From: Bin5 sp965116395
GTDB lineage: Bacteria > Chloroflexota > Anaerolineae > Caldilineales > Caldilineaceae
Assembly (NCBI GenBank): GCA_965116395.1
Contig: OZ220684.1
Coordinates: forward strand, 1,116,001-1,180,000
Direction: 5' to 3'
DNA length: 64,000 nucleotides
The notes beneath the pieces were generated by a model that worked only from the letters and a program-made list of their open reading frames with translations, did not search any database and was not told where the DNA came from. Positions 34,675 through 42,589 of this stretch are shown piece by piece. Within the stretch, counting starts at the first letter, position 1, and every line of letters starts with the position of its first letter. Position numbers and translations under genes: made by a program.

Positions 34675-35625
34675 GTGTCGTATCACCCGTTACGCATTTT
34701 CAGCGGTTCTTCTCACAAGGAGTTGGCCCTGGAGATTGCCCAAACTCTTGGGGTGGAGCTCGGTCAGTCAAGCACTCGCCGTCTGCCGGACAGCGAGATA
34801 CACGTGATGATCGACGAGGTCGTGCGGGACCAGGACATTTTTCTGGTTCAGTCCTGTTGTCAGCCGGTGAATGATCATGTAATGGAATTGATGCTGTATC
34901 TGGACGCATTCAGGCGAGCCAGCGCCCATAGCGTAAGTGTAGTCGTGCCCTACTTTCCCTATGCCCGGCAGGAGCGCATGGCCCATGGCCGCGAGGCGGT
35001 CAGCGCCAGGGTTATAGCCAATATGCTGGAGATGATGGGTGCGCACCGGGTAATTTTTGTAGACATTCATGCGAGGGCGATCCAGGGATTTTTTAATATT
35101 CCTGTTGATCCGCTTTCTGCGTTGCCGATTCTGGCGGACTATTTTCGCCAGGATGAGTGGAAGAACGCGGCCATTGTCAGTCCGGACGTAGGGCGGGCCA
35201 GCATGGCGGGGCGCTATGCGCAGATGCTCAATCTGCCACTGGTTGTAATGCACAAACGGCGCACGAGTGTCAGCGTCACTGAAACCACGCACGTTGTAGG
35301 TGAAATCGCCGGGATACGGCCGATCATTATTGATGATATTATGGCTGGCGGCAGTGTTCTCAAACAGATTGACGCTCTATACGACGCCGGTGCGGAGGGG
35401 ACTGCCGCGTTTGCGGTTACACACCCGGTATTGTTGCCTTCGGCATTGGAACATCTTCAGGCTGATGAGCGCATTGCCAAGTTGGTAGTTTCCAACACTC
35501 TTCCCGTCCCGCCGGAAAAACGGTCTGAAAAGGTGGAGGTATTGTCGATTGCGCCGATGCTGGCCGACATTATCAATCGCATCCACCAGGGGCGAAGTAT
35601 TTCACAGAAGCTCATACTCATGTAA
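34675..35625 (+). CDS. prs: Ribose-phosphate pyrophosphokinase
   Basis: A 316-residue enzyme that makes PRPP from ribose 5-phosphate and ATP. GTG at 34675 is chosen: AGGAGAG lies 7 bases before it and the resulting length is that of PRPP synthases. Landmarks are LRIFSGSSHKELALEIA, RLPDSEIHVMI, VPYFPYARQER, VIFVDIHARAIQGFF, AIVSPDVGRASMAGRYA. The PRPP-binding loop reads IIIDDIMAGGSV, where classical enzymes have a DDxxxTGGT motif, so the usual TGGT is AGGS. Several other core positions also differ from classical bacterial enzymes. A prs-like paralogue elsewhere in the genome is possible. Confidence 0.85.
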   Translation: MSYHPLRIFSGSSHKELALEIAQTLGVELGQSSTRRLPDSEIHVMIDEVVRDQDIFLVQSCCQPVNDHVMELMLYLDAFRRASAHSVSVVVPYFPYARQERMAHGREAVSARVIANMLEMMGAHRVIFVDIHARAIQGFFNIPVDPLSALPILADYFRQDEWKNAAIVSPDVGRASMAGRYAQMLNLPLVVMHKRRTSVSVTETTHVVGEIAGIRPIIIDDIMAGGSVLKQIDALYDAGAEGTAAFAVTHPVLLPSALEHLQADERIAKLVVSNTLPVPPEKRSEKVEVLSIAPMLADIINRIHQGRSISQKLILM

Positions 35626-35812
35626 GTTGGAATGTCCAGAATTGGCCACATGCTCTACGCGGCCGGTATGTGATTGAGATGGTTGCGGTGACCAACGCGA
35701 GGTTGATCATCGTTGATCACCGGCTGATGAAATCCTGGCTACGGAACCCAAGTCGGACCCACCTTACACTCTAAAGGTACCGTTCACTACTTCAGCGCTA
35801 CTGGAGTAACGG

Positions 35813-37015
35813 ATGCCCGGAGAACCGCAAATGGAAGTCATGCAACGTTCCTGGATCGAAAGGTCTGACGAAGAAGAACTCCAGCTGGACGACGCGAATG
35901 TCGATCCCGATATAATCGAAGATGAAGACATATATGTAGCGTCATACTCTCAGTTGATGTGGTGGCGGTTTCGCAAACACCGGATGGCATTGCTCTCCGG
36001 CGTTATTGTTGTCGTCCTGTATGGGATAGCGGCCTTTGCCGAATTCGTTGCGCCTTACGACCCGGAGCAGTCCTTTGTGCAGTACAAATATGTGCCGCCT
36101 GTGACGATTCGTATCATTGATGCGGAAGGTAATCTGCGGAGGCCGTTTGTTCATAAGATTGTGCGGGAACGGGATCCGGAGACGCTGCGCAACATTTACA
36201 CAGAGGACAAGACGATTGTTTATCCGATCCGTTTTTTTGTGCGTGGAACTGAGTACGAGATGTGGGATCAGTTCACCACCTCCTGGCATCTTTACGGGTT
36301 GGACGTTCCCCATGAGGAGCAAGGTGTCTTTCTGATGGGGGCTGACCGGCTGGGTCGCGATCTCTTTTCGCGGCTGTGTTACGGTGCGCGTATTTCGCTG
36401 ACCATTGGCTTGGTGAGTGTAGTGATAAGCCTGGTAATTGGCATTTTGCTCGGCGGCATCTCCGGGTTCTATGGGGGGGCCGTTGACAATGCTATTCAAC
36501 GCCTGATCGAGTTCATCCGTTCGATACCGGAGATCCCTCTGATTATGGCGCTGGCTGCCGCTCTGCCGGCCGACTGGCCGGTATTGCGTCTTTACTTCGG
36601 CGTAACGATTTTGCTTTCGTTTGTGGGGTGGACCGGTCTGGCCCGGGTTGTGCGCGGTCGATTCTTGAGTATGAGAGAAGAGGATTTTGTGATGGCTGCC
36701 CGATTTTGCGGGTCGGGTGAGATGCGCATCATTCTGCGTCACATGGTTCCCTCGTTCCTCAGCCATATTATTGCTTCCTTGACATTGGCGATTCCGGGCA
36801 TTATTCTGTCGGAGACTGGTTTGAGTTTTATCGGACTGGGGCTGCGAGCACCGGCTATCAGTTGGGGGGTACTGTTGCAGGAGGCCCAGAATTTGCGTTC
36901 GGTCGCCCTGGCTCCGTGGGTACTAACACCTGGTCTGGCGGTGGTGTTGGCTGTACTGGCTTTCAATTTTCTTGGCGACGGCATTCGCGACGCCGCCGAT
37001 CCATATGCTAAGTAG
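35813..37015 (+). CDS. Dipeptide/oligopeptide-type ABC permease (DppC-like), system 1
   Basis: A 400-residue permease; ATG at 35813 with TGGAG upstream. An acidic cytoplasmic N-terminus of about 50 residues precedes WWRFRKHRMALLSGVIVVVL (helix 1). A long extracytoplasmic loop (about 75-170) contains IIDAEGNLRRPF, longer than in E. coli DppC. The binding-protein-dependent transport domain follows with DRLGRDLFSRL and the ATPase-contacting EAA-like segment FVMAARFCGSGEMRIILRH. The ATPase gene (DppD-like) follows, but no DppB permease or binding protein is next to it. It is probably part of a system completed elsewhere. Confidence 0.9.
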   Translation: MPGEPQMEVMQRSWIERSDEEELQLDDANVDPDIIEDEDIYVASYSQLMWWRFRKHRMALLSGVIVVVLYGIAAFAEFVAPYDPEQSFVQYKYVPPVTIRIIDAEGNLRRPFVHKIVRERDPETLRNIYTEDKTIVYPIRFFVRGTEYEMWDQFTTSWHLYGLDVPHEEQGVFLMGADRLGRDLFSRLCYGARISLTIGLVSVVISLVIGILLGGISGFYGGAVDNAIQRLIEFIRSIPEIPLIMALAAALPADWPVLRLYFGVTILLSFVGWTGLARVVRGRFLSMREEDFVMAARFCGSGEMRIILRHMVPSFLSHIIASLTLAIPGIILSETGLSFIGLGLRAPAISWGVLLQEAQNLRSVALAPWVLTPGLAVVLAVLAFNFLGDGIRDAADPYAK

Positions 37016-37129
37016 CTTAATGAGCAACATTCGTTAGTGGGAGCAGAATGCCGAAGCGCGGAGGCATGCTTTCACAGAGAAGGAACGACTGTATCAACTG
37101 CTCTTTAGAGAACAGGACGGATTTCTCTC

Positions 37130-38212
37130 ATGACAATTTCATCTACGCAGATCGACAGGGTTGCCGACATAGACGGATCGGCCGATTCCCGGGAGATGCT
37201 ACTCGAAGTACAGGGGTTGAAAACGCATTTCTTCCTGGCTCAAGGGATCGTGCGGGCCCTGGAGGGCGTTGATTTCACCGTGCGCCGTGGTCAGACTGTC
37301 GGCTTGGTCGGTGAAAGCGGTTGCGGCAAATCAATCACGGCCCGGTCGATCATGGCTATTGTACCCTCGCCGGGACGGGTTGTAGAGGGCGAGGTCCTCT
37401 TCCACTTGCAGAACGAGGAGAACGGCAGCGTAACCGATCAGGTCGTTGATATGACGAAAATTGACGCCATGGGTACGCAAGCCCGTTCTATCCGCGGCGG
37501 CGAGATCTCGATGGTTTTTCAGGAGCCGATGACCTCGCTGAGCCCGGTCCACACGATTGGCAATCAGATTATCGAGGCCATCCTTTTGCATCAGGAAGTT
37601 GACAAGGACGAGGCGCGCGCGCAGGCGATTGACGTTCTCAACAAGGTAGGAATGCCGCAGCCCGAACGCACGATCGACCGTTATCCTCATCAGCTCAGCG
37701 GCGGTATGCGCCAGCGCGCCATGATTGCGATGGCGCTTTCCTGTCAGCCCAGTTTGCTCATCGCCGATGAGCCGACAACGGCGCTTGACGTGACGACACA
37801 GGCCCAGATTTTGACGCTGATGCGGGATTTGCAGGATGAACTGGGGATGGCGATTATCTTCATCACGCATGACTTGGGTGTGATTGCGCAGATGGTCGAC
37901 TATGTTGTGGTCATGTATCTCGGTGAAGTGGTGGAGATGGCTGATGTCGACACGATTTTCTATGATCCGAAACACCCGTATACGCAGGCGCTGCTGCGCT
38001 CCATCCCTCTGTTGGGCCGCAAATCGGCTCAGGGTATTACCAGCCAGCTGACTGCGATCCGGGGCTCAGTGCCGGATCCTTACTCGATCCCGGCCGGATG
38101 CCCATTCCACCCGCGCTGCCGCAAAGCGATTGCCGGCGTATGCGACAGCCGCAACCCACCCCTCCTTGAACTGGAAGGCGGTCACAAAGTCCGCTGTGTG
38201 TTGTACGAATAG
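37130..38212 (+). CDS. Oligopeptide-type ABC transporter ATPase (DppD-like), system 1
   Basis: A 360-residue ATPase. Walker A is GESGCGKS, the signature is LSGGMRQRAMIAM, Walker B is LLIADEPTTALD, followed by an H-loop (ITHD). The C-terminal oligopeptide-type extension carries CPFHPRCRKAIAGVC, a cysteine-rich segment that in some OppD/DppD proteins binds an iron-sulfur cluster. An insertion of about 30 residues follows VVEGEVLF. It belongs with the permease 115 bases upstream. Confidence 0.92.
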   Translation: MTISSTQIDRVADIDGSADSREMLLEVQGLKTHFFLAQGIVRALEGVDFTVRRGQTVGLVGESGCGKSITARSIMAIVPSPGRVVEGEVLFHLQNEENGSVTDQVVDMTKIDAMGTQARSIRGGEISMVFQEPMTSLSPVHTIGNQIIEAILLHQEVDKDEARAQAIDVLNKVGMPQPERTIDRYPHQLSGGMRQRAMIAMALSCQPSLLIADEPTTALDVTTQAQILTLMRDLQDELGMAIIFITHDLGVIAQMVDYVVVMYLGEVVEMADVDTIFYDPKHPYTQALLRSIPLLGRKSAQGITSQLTAIRGSVPDPYSIPAGCPFHPRCRKAIAGVCDSRNPPLLELEGGHKVRCVLYE

Positions 38213-38323
38213 CGGGCCGAAACCGTTCCTGCGCTGGAATTTTGATCCGGGATCGCGCGTCGCGGCCTGTTTGCGGTGCGCCAGATTTTGCCAAGAAGAG
38301 ATGACACATGGAGCAATAGAGAT

Positions 38324-41041
38324 ATGAGTACACAGTTAGACGCTCAGCCGACCGAAGAATCGAACGAGTCGGGGGCCGAGGGTCAAATGGCATTGACGCC
38401 GGTCTGGCAGGAGTCCACTCTGCAGGCCGGCTTTGTACATGACTGGCTGGTGGCAGGACCGCTGGCGACGCCGCTTGCGGACATAGAAGACTATACTGGC
38501 CCGAATTTCAAAGAACGGATCGCAGCTGATTTCAGGACTGCGACGGGAGAAGTCGGGAAGGCGCAGGATCCGGCAGTTCCCGGGGCCGGGGAGATCTTCG
38601 CGAGCGCTTCGGAGCGTCACAGTTTCGTTCCGGACCATGACGGGACGAAGTGGCGCGTAGTACGGTGCCTGGACGACCACTTCGTAGATCTGTCTACTTT
38701 CCAGCATACGCCCCACTATCTGCAGTCATGGGCTTATTGCGTGCTGGAAGTTGGCGGCGCGCGCGAAGTGACCTTTGCGCTGACGACAAATGGCCCGGCG
38801 GACATTTGGGTCAACGGAGAACACTGCCATCGAGCGGAACATTTTCACCACCAACTGCCCGCCACGGTCTCTTTTGCGGCGAGGCTGAAGGAGGGGCGCA
38901 ACGAGATTGGCATCTGCTTCGAGGCAGTGGCGTTGCGAGAATGTCCGTATGTCATGGCCCTGCAGTTGAACGACAAACAGGACACGGGTAATGCGCCCGA
39001 CGGAAAAAGTGATAACGCGTTCGATGACTGCAAAGTGTTTTTGCCCACGTCGGTGCGGCCGGAGAACCGGAGAAGGGAACTGGAAACCCTCTTCGAACAA
39101 GCATACCTGGATCGGGATGTGTACAGCCGCCATGCGAAGGTGACAGTACGCTGGACGGGGGACGAACCGGTGACCGACGATTTTGCCCTGCGGCTGCAGC
39201 GCAAGGGTGGGCGCATCTATAGCGAGCACCATACAAAGGGTGAATCACGCGATGAGGTGGTCCTGGGAACGGCGTTCCAGTTTCCACAAGATGACTACCA
39301 GATAATGCTGTTCCCTAATCCCGAGCACTATTATTCAAACGACCTGCGCGTGGAACGCATGCTGGACATTCACATCGTCGGCAACACTGAGTATTCGACT
39401 GAGCGGTACGGAACTTACCAGGGACGCCGGCGTGAAGCCCTGCTCGGCGCGGCGCGGCGCGGGGCCGAGGGCAGCGTCTTTTCCGAGATTGCGGCGATGG
39501 AGTTGGGGATGTGGGACAATCTCAACGAGCAGGTCATTCTCGATTGTATCGCATCGATAAACGAGCGGGCCGATTGCAGCGACTTTGATCTGGTTGGCCT
39601 GCTGGGGATGGCGGGACGCTATATTGAAGAGGAGGGATTCCCGCAGTCGCTGGTCGAGCCGCTACAGAATTGCTTCCTGAACTTCCGATATTGGATGGAC
39701 CAACCGGGCGCGGATGCGATGTGTTTCTGGTCGGAGAACCATCAGATTCTTTTCCATACGTGCGAAGTTCTTGCTGGGCAGTTGCTGCCGGACGAAATGT
39801 TTGCGAATGCGGGCCTGACCGGCAGTGAACACCGTGCGAAGGGTGAGGAACGGGCCCTTTCATGGCTGCGAAAGCGGGCTGCGGGCGGTTTTCGGGAGTG
39901 GGATTCCAACACTTATTTTGAGGAGGATGTGCTGGCGCTCAGCCATCTGGTCGATCTGGCCGAGAATGACGATGTGCGCGAACTGGCTGCGGTTGTGTTG
40001 GACAAGATGTTCTTCGGGCTGGCGGTCAACTCCTTTAAGGGTGTGTTTGGCTCCAGTCACGGACGCACGTATGCGCCATATATCAAGGATGCCTTTCGGG
40101 AGCCTACTTCTGGCATCACCCGCCTGCTGTGGGGAAAAGGGATTTTCAACGGGAGTATCCGGGGGACGGTCAGCCTGGCCTGCGCGGTGAACTATCAGCT
40201 GCCGCCGGTTATCGAGGCGATCGCGATTGACCCGGCGGACGAGATCTGGAGCCGGGAGCGGCATGCGGGGCAGCTGGAAGCGTGGTGTGATCGGGAAGAG
40301 GGCGAGTGGGCGGTAGACAAGGTGACATATAAGACGCCGGACTATATGCTGTCGTCGGCGCAGGACTACCGGCCGGGCAGATTCGGCTATCAGCAGCATA
40401 TCTGGCAGGCTACCCTTGCGCCGGAGGCTGTCGTATTTGTCACCCACCCGCCGTGTCTGAGCGAGGACGGCTCTCACCGTCCCAATTTCTGGCATGGGAA
40501 CGTTGTGCTGCCGCGGGTGGCCCAATGGAAGGACCTTCTGGTGGCGGTCCACCGGCTGCCGGCAGATGACTGGCTGGGCTTTACCCATGCCTATTTCCCG
40601 GTTTACGCATTTGACGAACACGAGATCCGGGACGGCTGGGCCTGTGCCCGCGTTGGGGAAGGATATCTGGCGATAACGGCTTCAGCGGGGTTTACGCTAA
40701 CCGAAAGCGGTAAGAGTGCGTTTCGGGAGCTGCGCTCTTACGGACAGAACAATGTCTGGATGGTGCAGATGGGGCGAGAGGAAGTGGACGGCAGCTTTGC
40801 CGAATTCGTGGAGAAGGTGACTGCGTTAGACATCATCTTTGAGGAGGACAGCGTACACCTGACCAGTCTGCGGGGCGATAGCATCGATTTCGGCTGGCAG
40901 GGACCCCTGCTGGTCAATGAGCAGGAGCAAGAGATCGGCGGCTTCCTCCACTTCGACAATCCCTACTCCAGCACGGAATTGGGCTCGGAGAAGATGAGCA
41001 TCCAGTTTATGGACCTGCTCATGCAGCTCGACTTTTCGTAG
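38324..41041 (+). CDS. Large protein of unknown function, carbohydrate-enzyme-like
   Basis: A 905-residue protein starting at 38324 (AGAGAT before the ATG), after a frame extension to 38276 without a ribosome site. I do not recognise a family. The N-terminal 320 residues look like beta-sandwich (DWLVAGPLATPLAD, PADIWVNGEHCHRAEHFH, resembling the sugar-binding jelly roll of GH2-type enzymes). The middle region (about 400-650) is rich in helices and may be an alpha/alpha toroid, and the C-terminus is beta-rich (HAYFPVYAFDEHEIRDGWA, YLAITASAGF). It follows a DppD-type ATPase gene by about 110 bases, consistent with processing of the imported compound in the cytoplasm. No signal peptide is visible. 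Confidence 0.5.
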   Translation: MSTQLDAQPTEESNESGAEGQMALTPVWQESTLQAGFVHDWLVAGPLATPLADIEDYTGPNFKERIAADFRTATGEVGKAQDPAVPGAGEIFASASERHSFVPDHDGTKWRVVRCLDDHFVDLSTFQHTPHYLQSWAYCVLEVGGAREVTFALTTNGPADIWVNGEHCHRAEHFHHQLPATVSFAARLKEGRNEIGICFEAVALRECPYVMALQLNDKQDTGNAPDGKSDNAFDDCKVFLPTSVRPENRRRELETLFEQAYLDRDVYSRHAKVTVRWTGDEPVTDDFALRLQRKGGRIYSEHHTKGESRDEVVLGTAFQFPQDDYQIMLFPNPEHYYSNDLRVERMLDIHIVGNTEYSTERYGTYQGRRREALLGAARRGAEGSVFSEIAAMELGMWDNLNEQVILDCIASINERADCSDFDLVGLLGMAGRYIEEEGFPQSLVEPLQNCFLNFRYWMDQPGADAMCFWSENHQILFHTCEVLAGQLLPDEMFANAGLTGSEHRAKGEERALSWLRKRAAGGFREWDSNTYFEEDVLALSHLVDLAENDDVRELAAVVLDKMFFGLAVNSFKGVFGSSHGRTYAPYIKDAFREPTSGITRLLWGKGIFNGSIRGTVSLACAVNYQLPPVIEAIAIDPADEIWSRERHAGQLEAWCDREEGEWAVDKVTYKTPDYMLSSAQDYRPGRFGYQQHIWQATLAPEAVVFVTHPPCLSEDGSHRPNFWHGNVVLPRVAQWKDLLVAVHRLPADDWLGFTHAYFPVYAFDEHEIRDGWACARVGEGYLAITASAGFTLTESGKSAFRELRSYGQNNVWMVQMGREEVDGSFAEFVEKVTALDIIFEEDSVHLTSLRGDSIDFGWQGPLLVNEQEQEIGGFLHFDNPYSSTELGSEKMSIQFMDLLMQLDFS

Positions 41042-41047
41042 AACGAA

Positions 41048-41076
41048 AAAGACGCAAAGAAGCTCTTTGCGTCTTT
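41048..41076 (+). terminator. Stem-loop terminator after the large unknown gene
   Basis: AAAGACGCAAAGA (41048-41060) pairs perfectly with TCTTTGCGTCTTT (41064-41076) across a 3-base loop, 7 bases after the stop codon. The following T-tract is short. Confidence 0.6.
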
Positions 41077-41143
41077 CAAACTGCACTTACCTAATTCTAA
41101 GAAACGGTTCTTTCACCCTACCGGACTGTTCGGCTATCTTGCG

Positions 41144-41458
41144 TTACGATGCGAACAGTGATTTCAGGTCTTGGCGCAGTTCGTCAAGAGTGTAACTTGG
41201 CGCGGCGCCTCGCCGGCGCACCTCATCCATGATGTCGTAAATCGACATACCGGTCAGTTCAGCGGCGCGCGCTTTAGTGATTTCACCACGACGGCATGCA
41301 GCAATTGCGTCTTCCACCTTCCACTGCTGGATCGCCTCGGTCAACATTTTCCTCGCAAGCGCAGTCCGATCTATTTGTTCCTTGCTGGCGATTTCATCCA
41401 GCCCTTGAACAATCGTTTCCGGGACGCGCAGATTCAGTTGGCGCACTGTATCATTCAT
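41144..41458 (-). CDS. UPF0175-family antitoxin
   Basis: A 104-residue protein; start at 41458 because AAGGAGG precedes it. It has RQLNLRVPETIVQGLDEIAS, a ribbon-helix-helix-like start, followed by the UPF0175 core with ALARKMLTEAIQQWKVEDAI and GEITKARAAELTGMSIYDIM. UPF0175 proteins are usually antitoxins to PIN-type (DUF3368) toxins. Its gene begins directly after the toxin stop (one base apart), giving toxin-first order. It should repress the shared promoter at 42052-42080. Confidence 0.85.
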   Translation of the reverse strand: MNDTVRQLNLRVPETIVQGLDEIASKEQIDRTALARKMLTEAIQQWKVEDAIAACRRGEITKARAAELTGMSIYDIMDEVRRRGAAPSYTLDELRQDLKSLFAS

Positions 41459-41459
41459 A

Positions 41460-42014
41460 TCACTGGCCTCCTTTTCGTTCAAGCCTAATTGTCTCGGCTG
41501 CACTTTGCAGGGCTTGAAGAATCGCCAAGTCTGTGTTCATCATCACCGCTATCCGGTCCAACAGACTTACGCAACTGTCATAAGATATCTTGTGCTGAAT
41601 GAAACCCTGTAAGGGAAAGACCTGCAAAACCGTATAGCCTATGCCTTCAGATCTTGCTACGGAACGCCCTTTACGTTCTTCGATCAGAACTTGGGTATTT
41701 GTAGCCTTAGCATAGGCAAGAGTTTCACATTCACCCCAGCCGAGCATATTCGCCTTGTAGAAGTGCTGGGCGAATGCAACCTGAGCCGATGAGAGCTTGA
41801 CTACGACAACTTGCCCTGAGCGGATAGCAGCGTCAATAATGAAAGCATCAGACTTGCCCCGCTCAAAGCCGACCTGCACCGTCTCACGAAATACGGCGGG
41901 CGGGATCCCTATCGTCCCGTAAACTTGATACAAGATGTCGATCGCCTCCATTTTTGCTATGATGATCAGTGAGGAAGCGTCGGTGATAACAGCTGGAGTG
42001 AGATTTCCGTTCAT
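41460..42014 (-). CDS. DUF3368/PIN-like toxin nuclease
   Basis: A 184-residue PIN-fold protein of the DUF3368 type, longer than the common VapC (about 130-150). Motifs are VITDASSLIIIAKM with the first metal-binding Asp, GIPPAVFRETVQVGFERG, LGWGECETLAYAKATNTQVL with the Glu of the active site, IEERKGRSVARSEGI and a C-terminal helix. These proteins are RNases that act as type II toxins. It is the first gene of the operon and has an exceptionally clear promoter-operator upstream. Its leader is short (about 30 bases). Confidence 0.85.
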   Translation of the reverse strand: MNGNLTPAVITDASSLIIIAKMEAIDILYQVYGTIGIPPAVFRETVQVGFERGKSDAFIIDAAIRSGQVVVVKLSSAQVAFAQHFYKANMLGWGECETLAYAKATNTQVLIEERKGRSVARSEGIGYTVLQVFPLQGFIQHKISYDSCVSLLDRIAVMMNTDLAILQALQSAAETIRLERKGGQ

Positions 42015-42021
42015 GCACAGT

Positions 42022-42061
42022 CAGATAGAATGTGATAGCAATGTCTATCACATTCTATCTG
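42022..42061. promoter_or_regulatory. 17-bp perfect palindromic operator of the PIN-toxin operon
   Basis: CAGATAGAATGTGATAG (42022-42038) is repeated as its exact complement CTATCACATTCTATCTG (42045-42061), 6 bases between. It lies 8-47 bases upstream of the toxin start codon and covers the minus-strand -10 hexamer, as expected for toxin-antitoxin autorepression. Confidence 0.85.
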
Positions 42062-42080
42062 CATCCCAGATTGTCGTCAA
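42052..42080 (-). promoter_or_regulatory. Sigma70 promoter of the PIN-toxin/UPF0175 operon
   Basis: On the minus strand TTGACG (42075-42080), 17-base spacer and TAGAAT (42052-42057). The -10 is embedded in the palindrome arm. The predicted start site is near 42045, giving a leader of about 30 bases. Confidence 0.75.
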
Positions 42081-42200
42081 ATTGTAAACGGTGGTGATGA
42101 GAGGGCGCCAATCGGTTCTTCAGCTAAGAGGAGTGCCTAACTATCCTCAATATCAGCTAACTGTAACGGCTTCGTTATTCTTGCAGGAAGAGCGACTATT

Positions 42201-42518
42201 TCAGGCGTTGCTTTCCTCGGGGCGGATAATGACCATGTAGCGCATGGGCGCCTGGCTGGTGTTGAGCAGGCCATGCAGCTTGTTCGGGTCGAACACGATC
42301 GCTTCGTTGGCGCGCAGTGGATGGCGCTCGCCATCGATCTCCAGCGTCCCTTCACCTTCAATCATATAGAAGGCCTCGAAGCCTCCGTGACGGTGGGGGG
42401 GATGGGACCGTCCGCCGGCATCGACTTCCGAGATATGGACTCGCAGCGGCTCGCCCTCAACGTCGGCGTCGAGAAGATAGCGGGAAATACCCTTTTTTTC
42501 AATATCCAAGAACTGCAT
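42201..42518 (-). CDS. Small cupin-domain protein
   Basis: A 105-residue single-domain cupin; the second of two nearby in-frame ATGs is chosen because AAAGG is then 9 bases away. Metal-binding histidines lie in SHPPHRHGGFEAFYMIEGEG (G-X5-H-X-H-X-E-like). LHGLLNTSQAP has the last ligand. Cupins of this size are metal-dependent isomerases, oxygenases or sensors. It follows the Gfo/Idh/MocA gene by about 70 bases on the same strand and may act with it. Confidence 0.82.
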   Translation of the reverse strand: MQFLDIEKKGISRYLLDADVEGEPLRVHISEVDAGGRSHPPHRHGGFEAFYMIEGEGTLEIDGERHPLRANEAIVFDPNKLHGLLNTSQAPMRYMVIIRPEESNA

Positions 42519-42589
42519 AAATTGCATCCTTTCGGCGAAGACGGTTGCTCACGGCAGCTGCTCGGCGGCGCCTCTGCACAGGGTAGTAC

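Noticed and set aside
42137..42200. Possible C-terminal fragment ending in QLADIEDS after the cupin gene
   Set aside because: The frame overlaps the cupin gene antisense-style in its upstream part and shows no start; likely chance.
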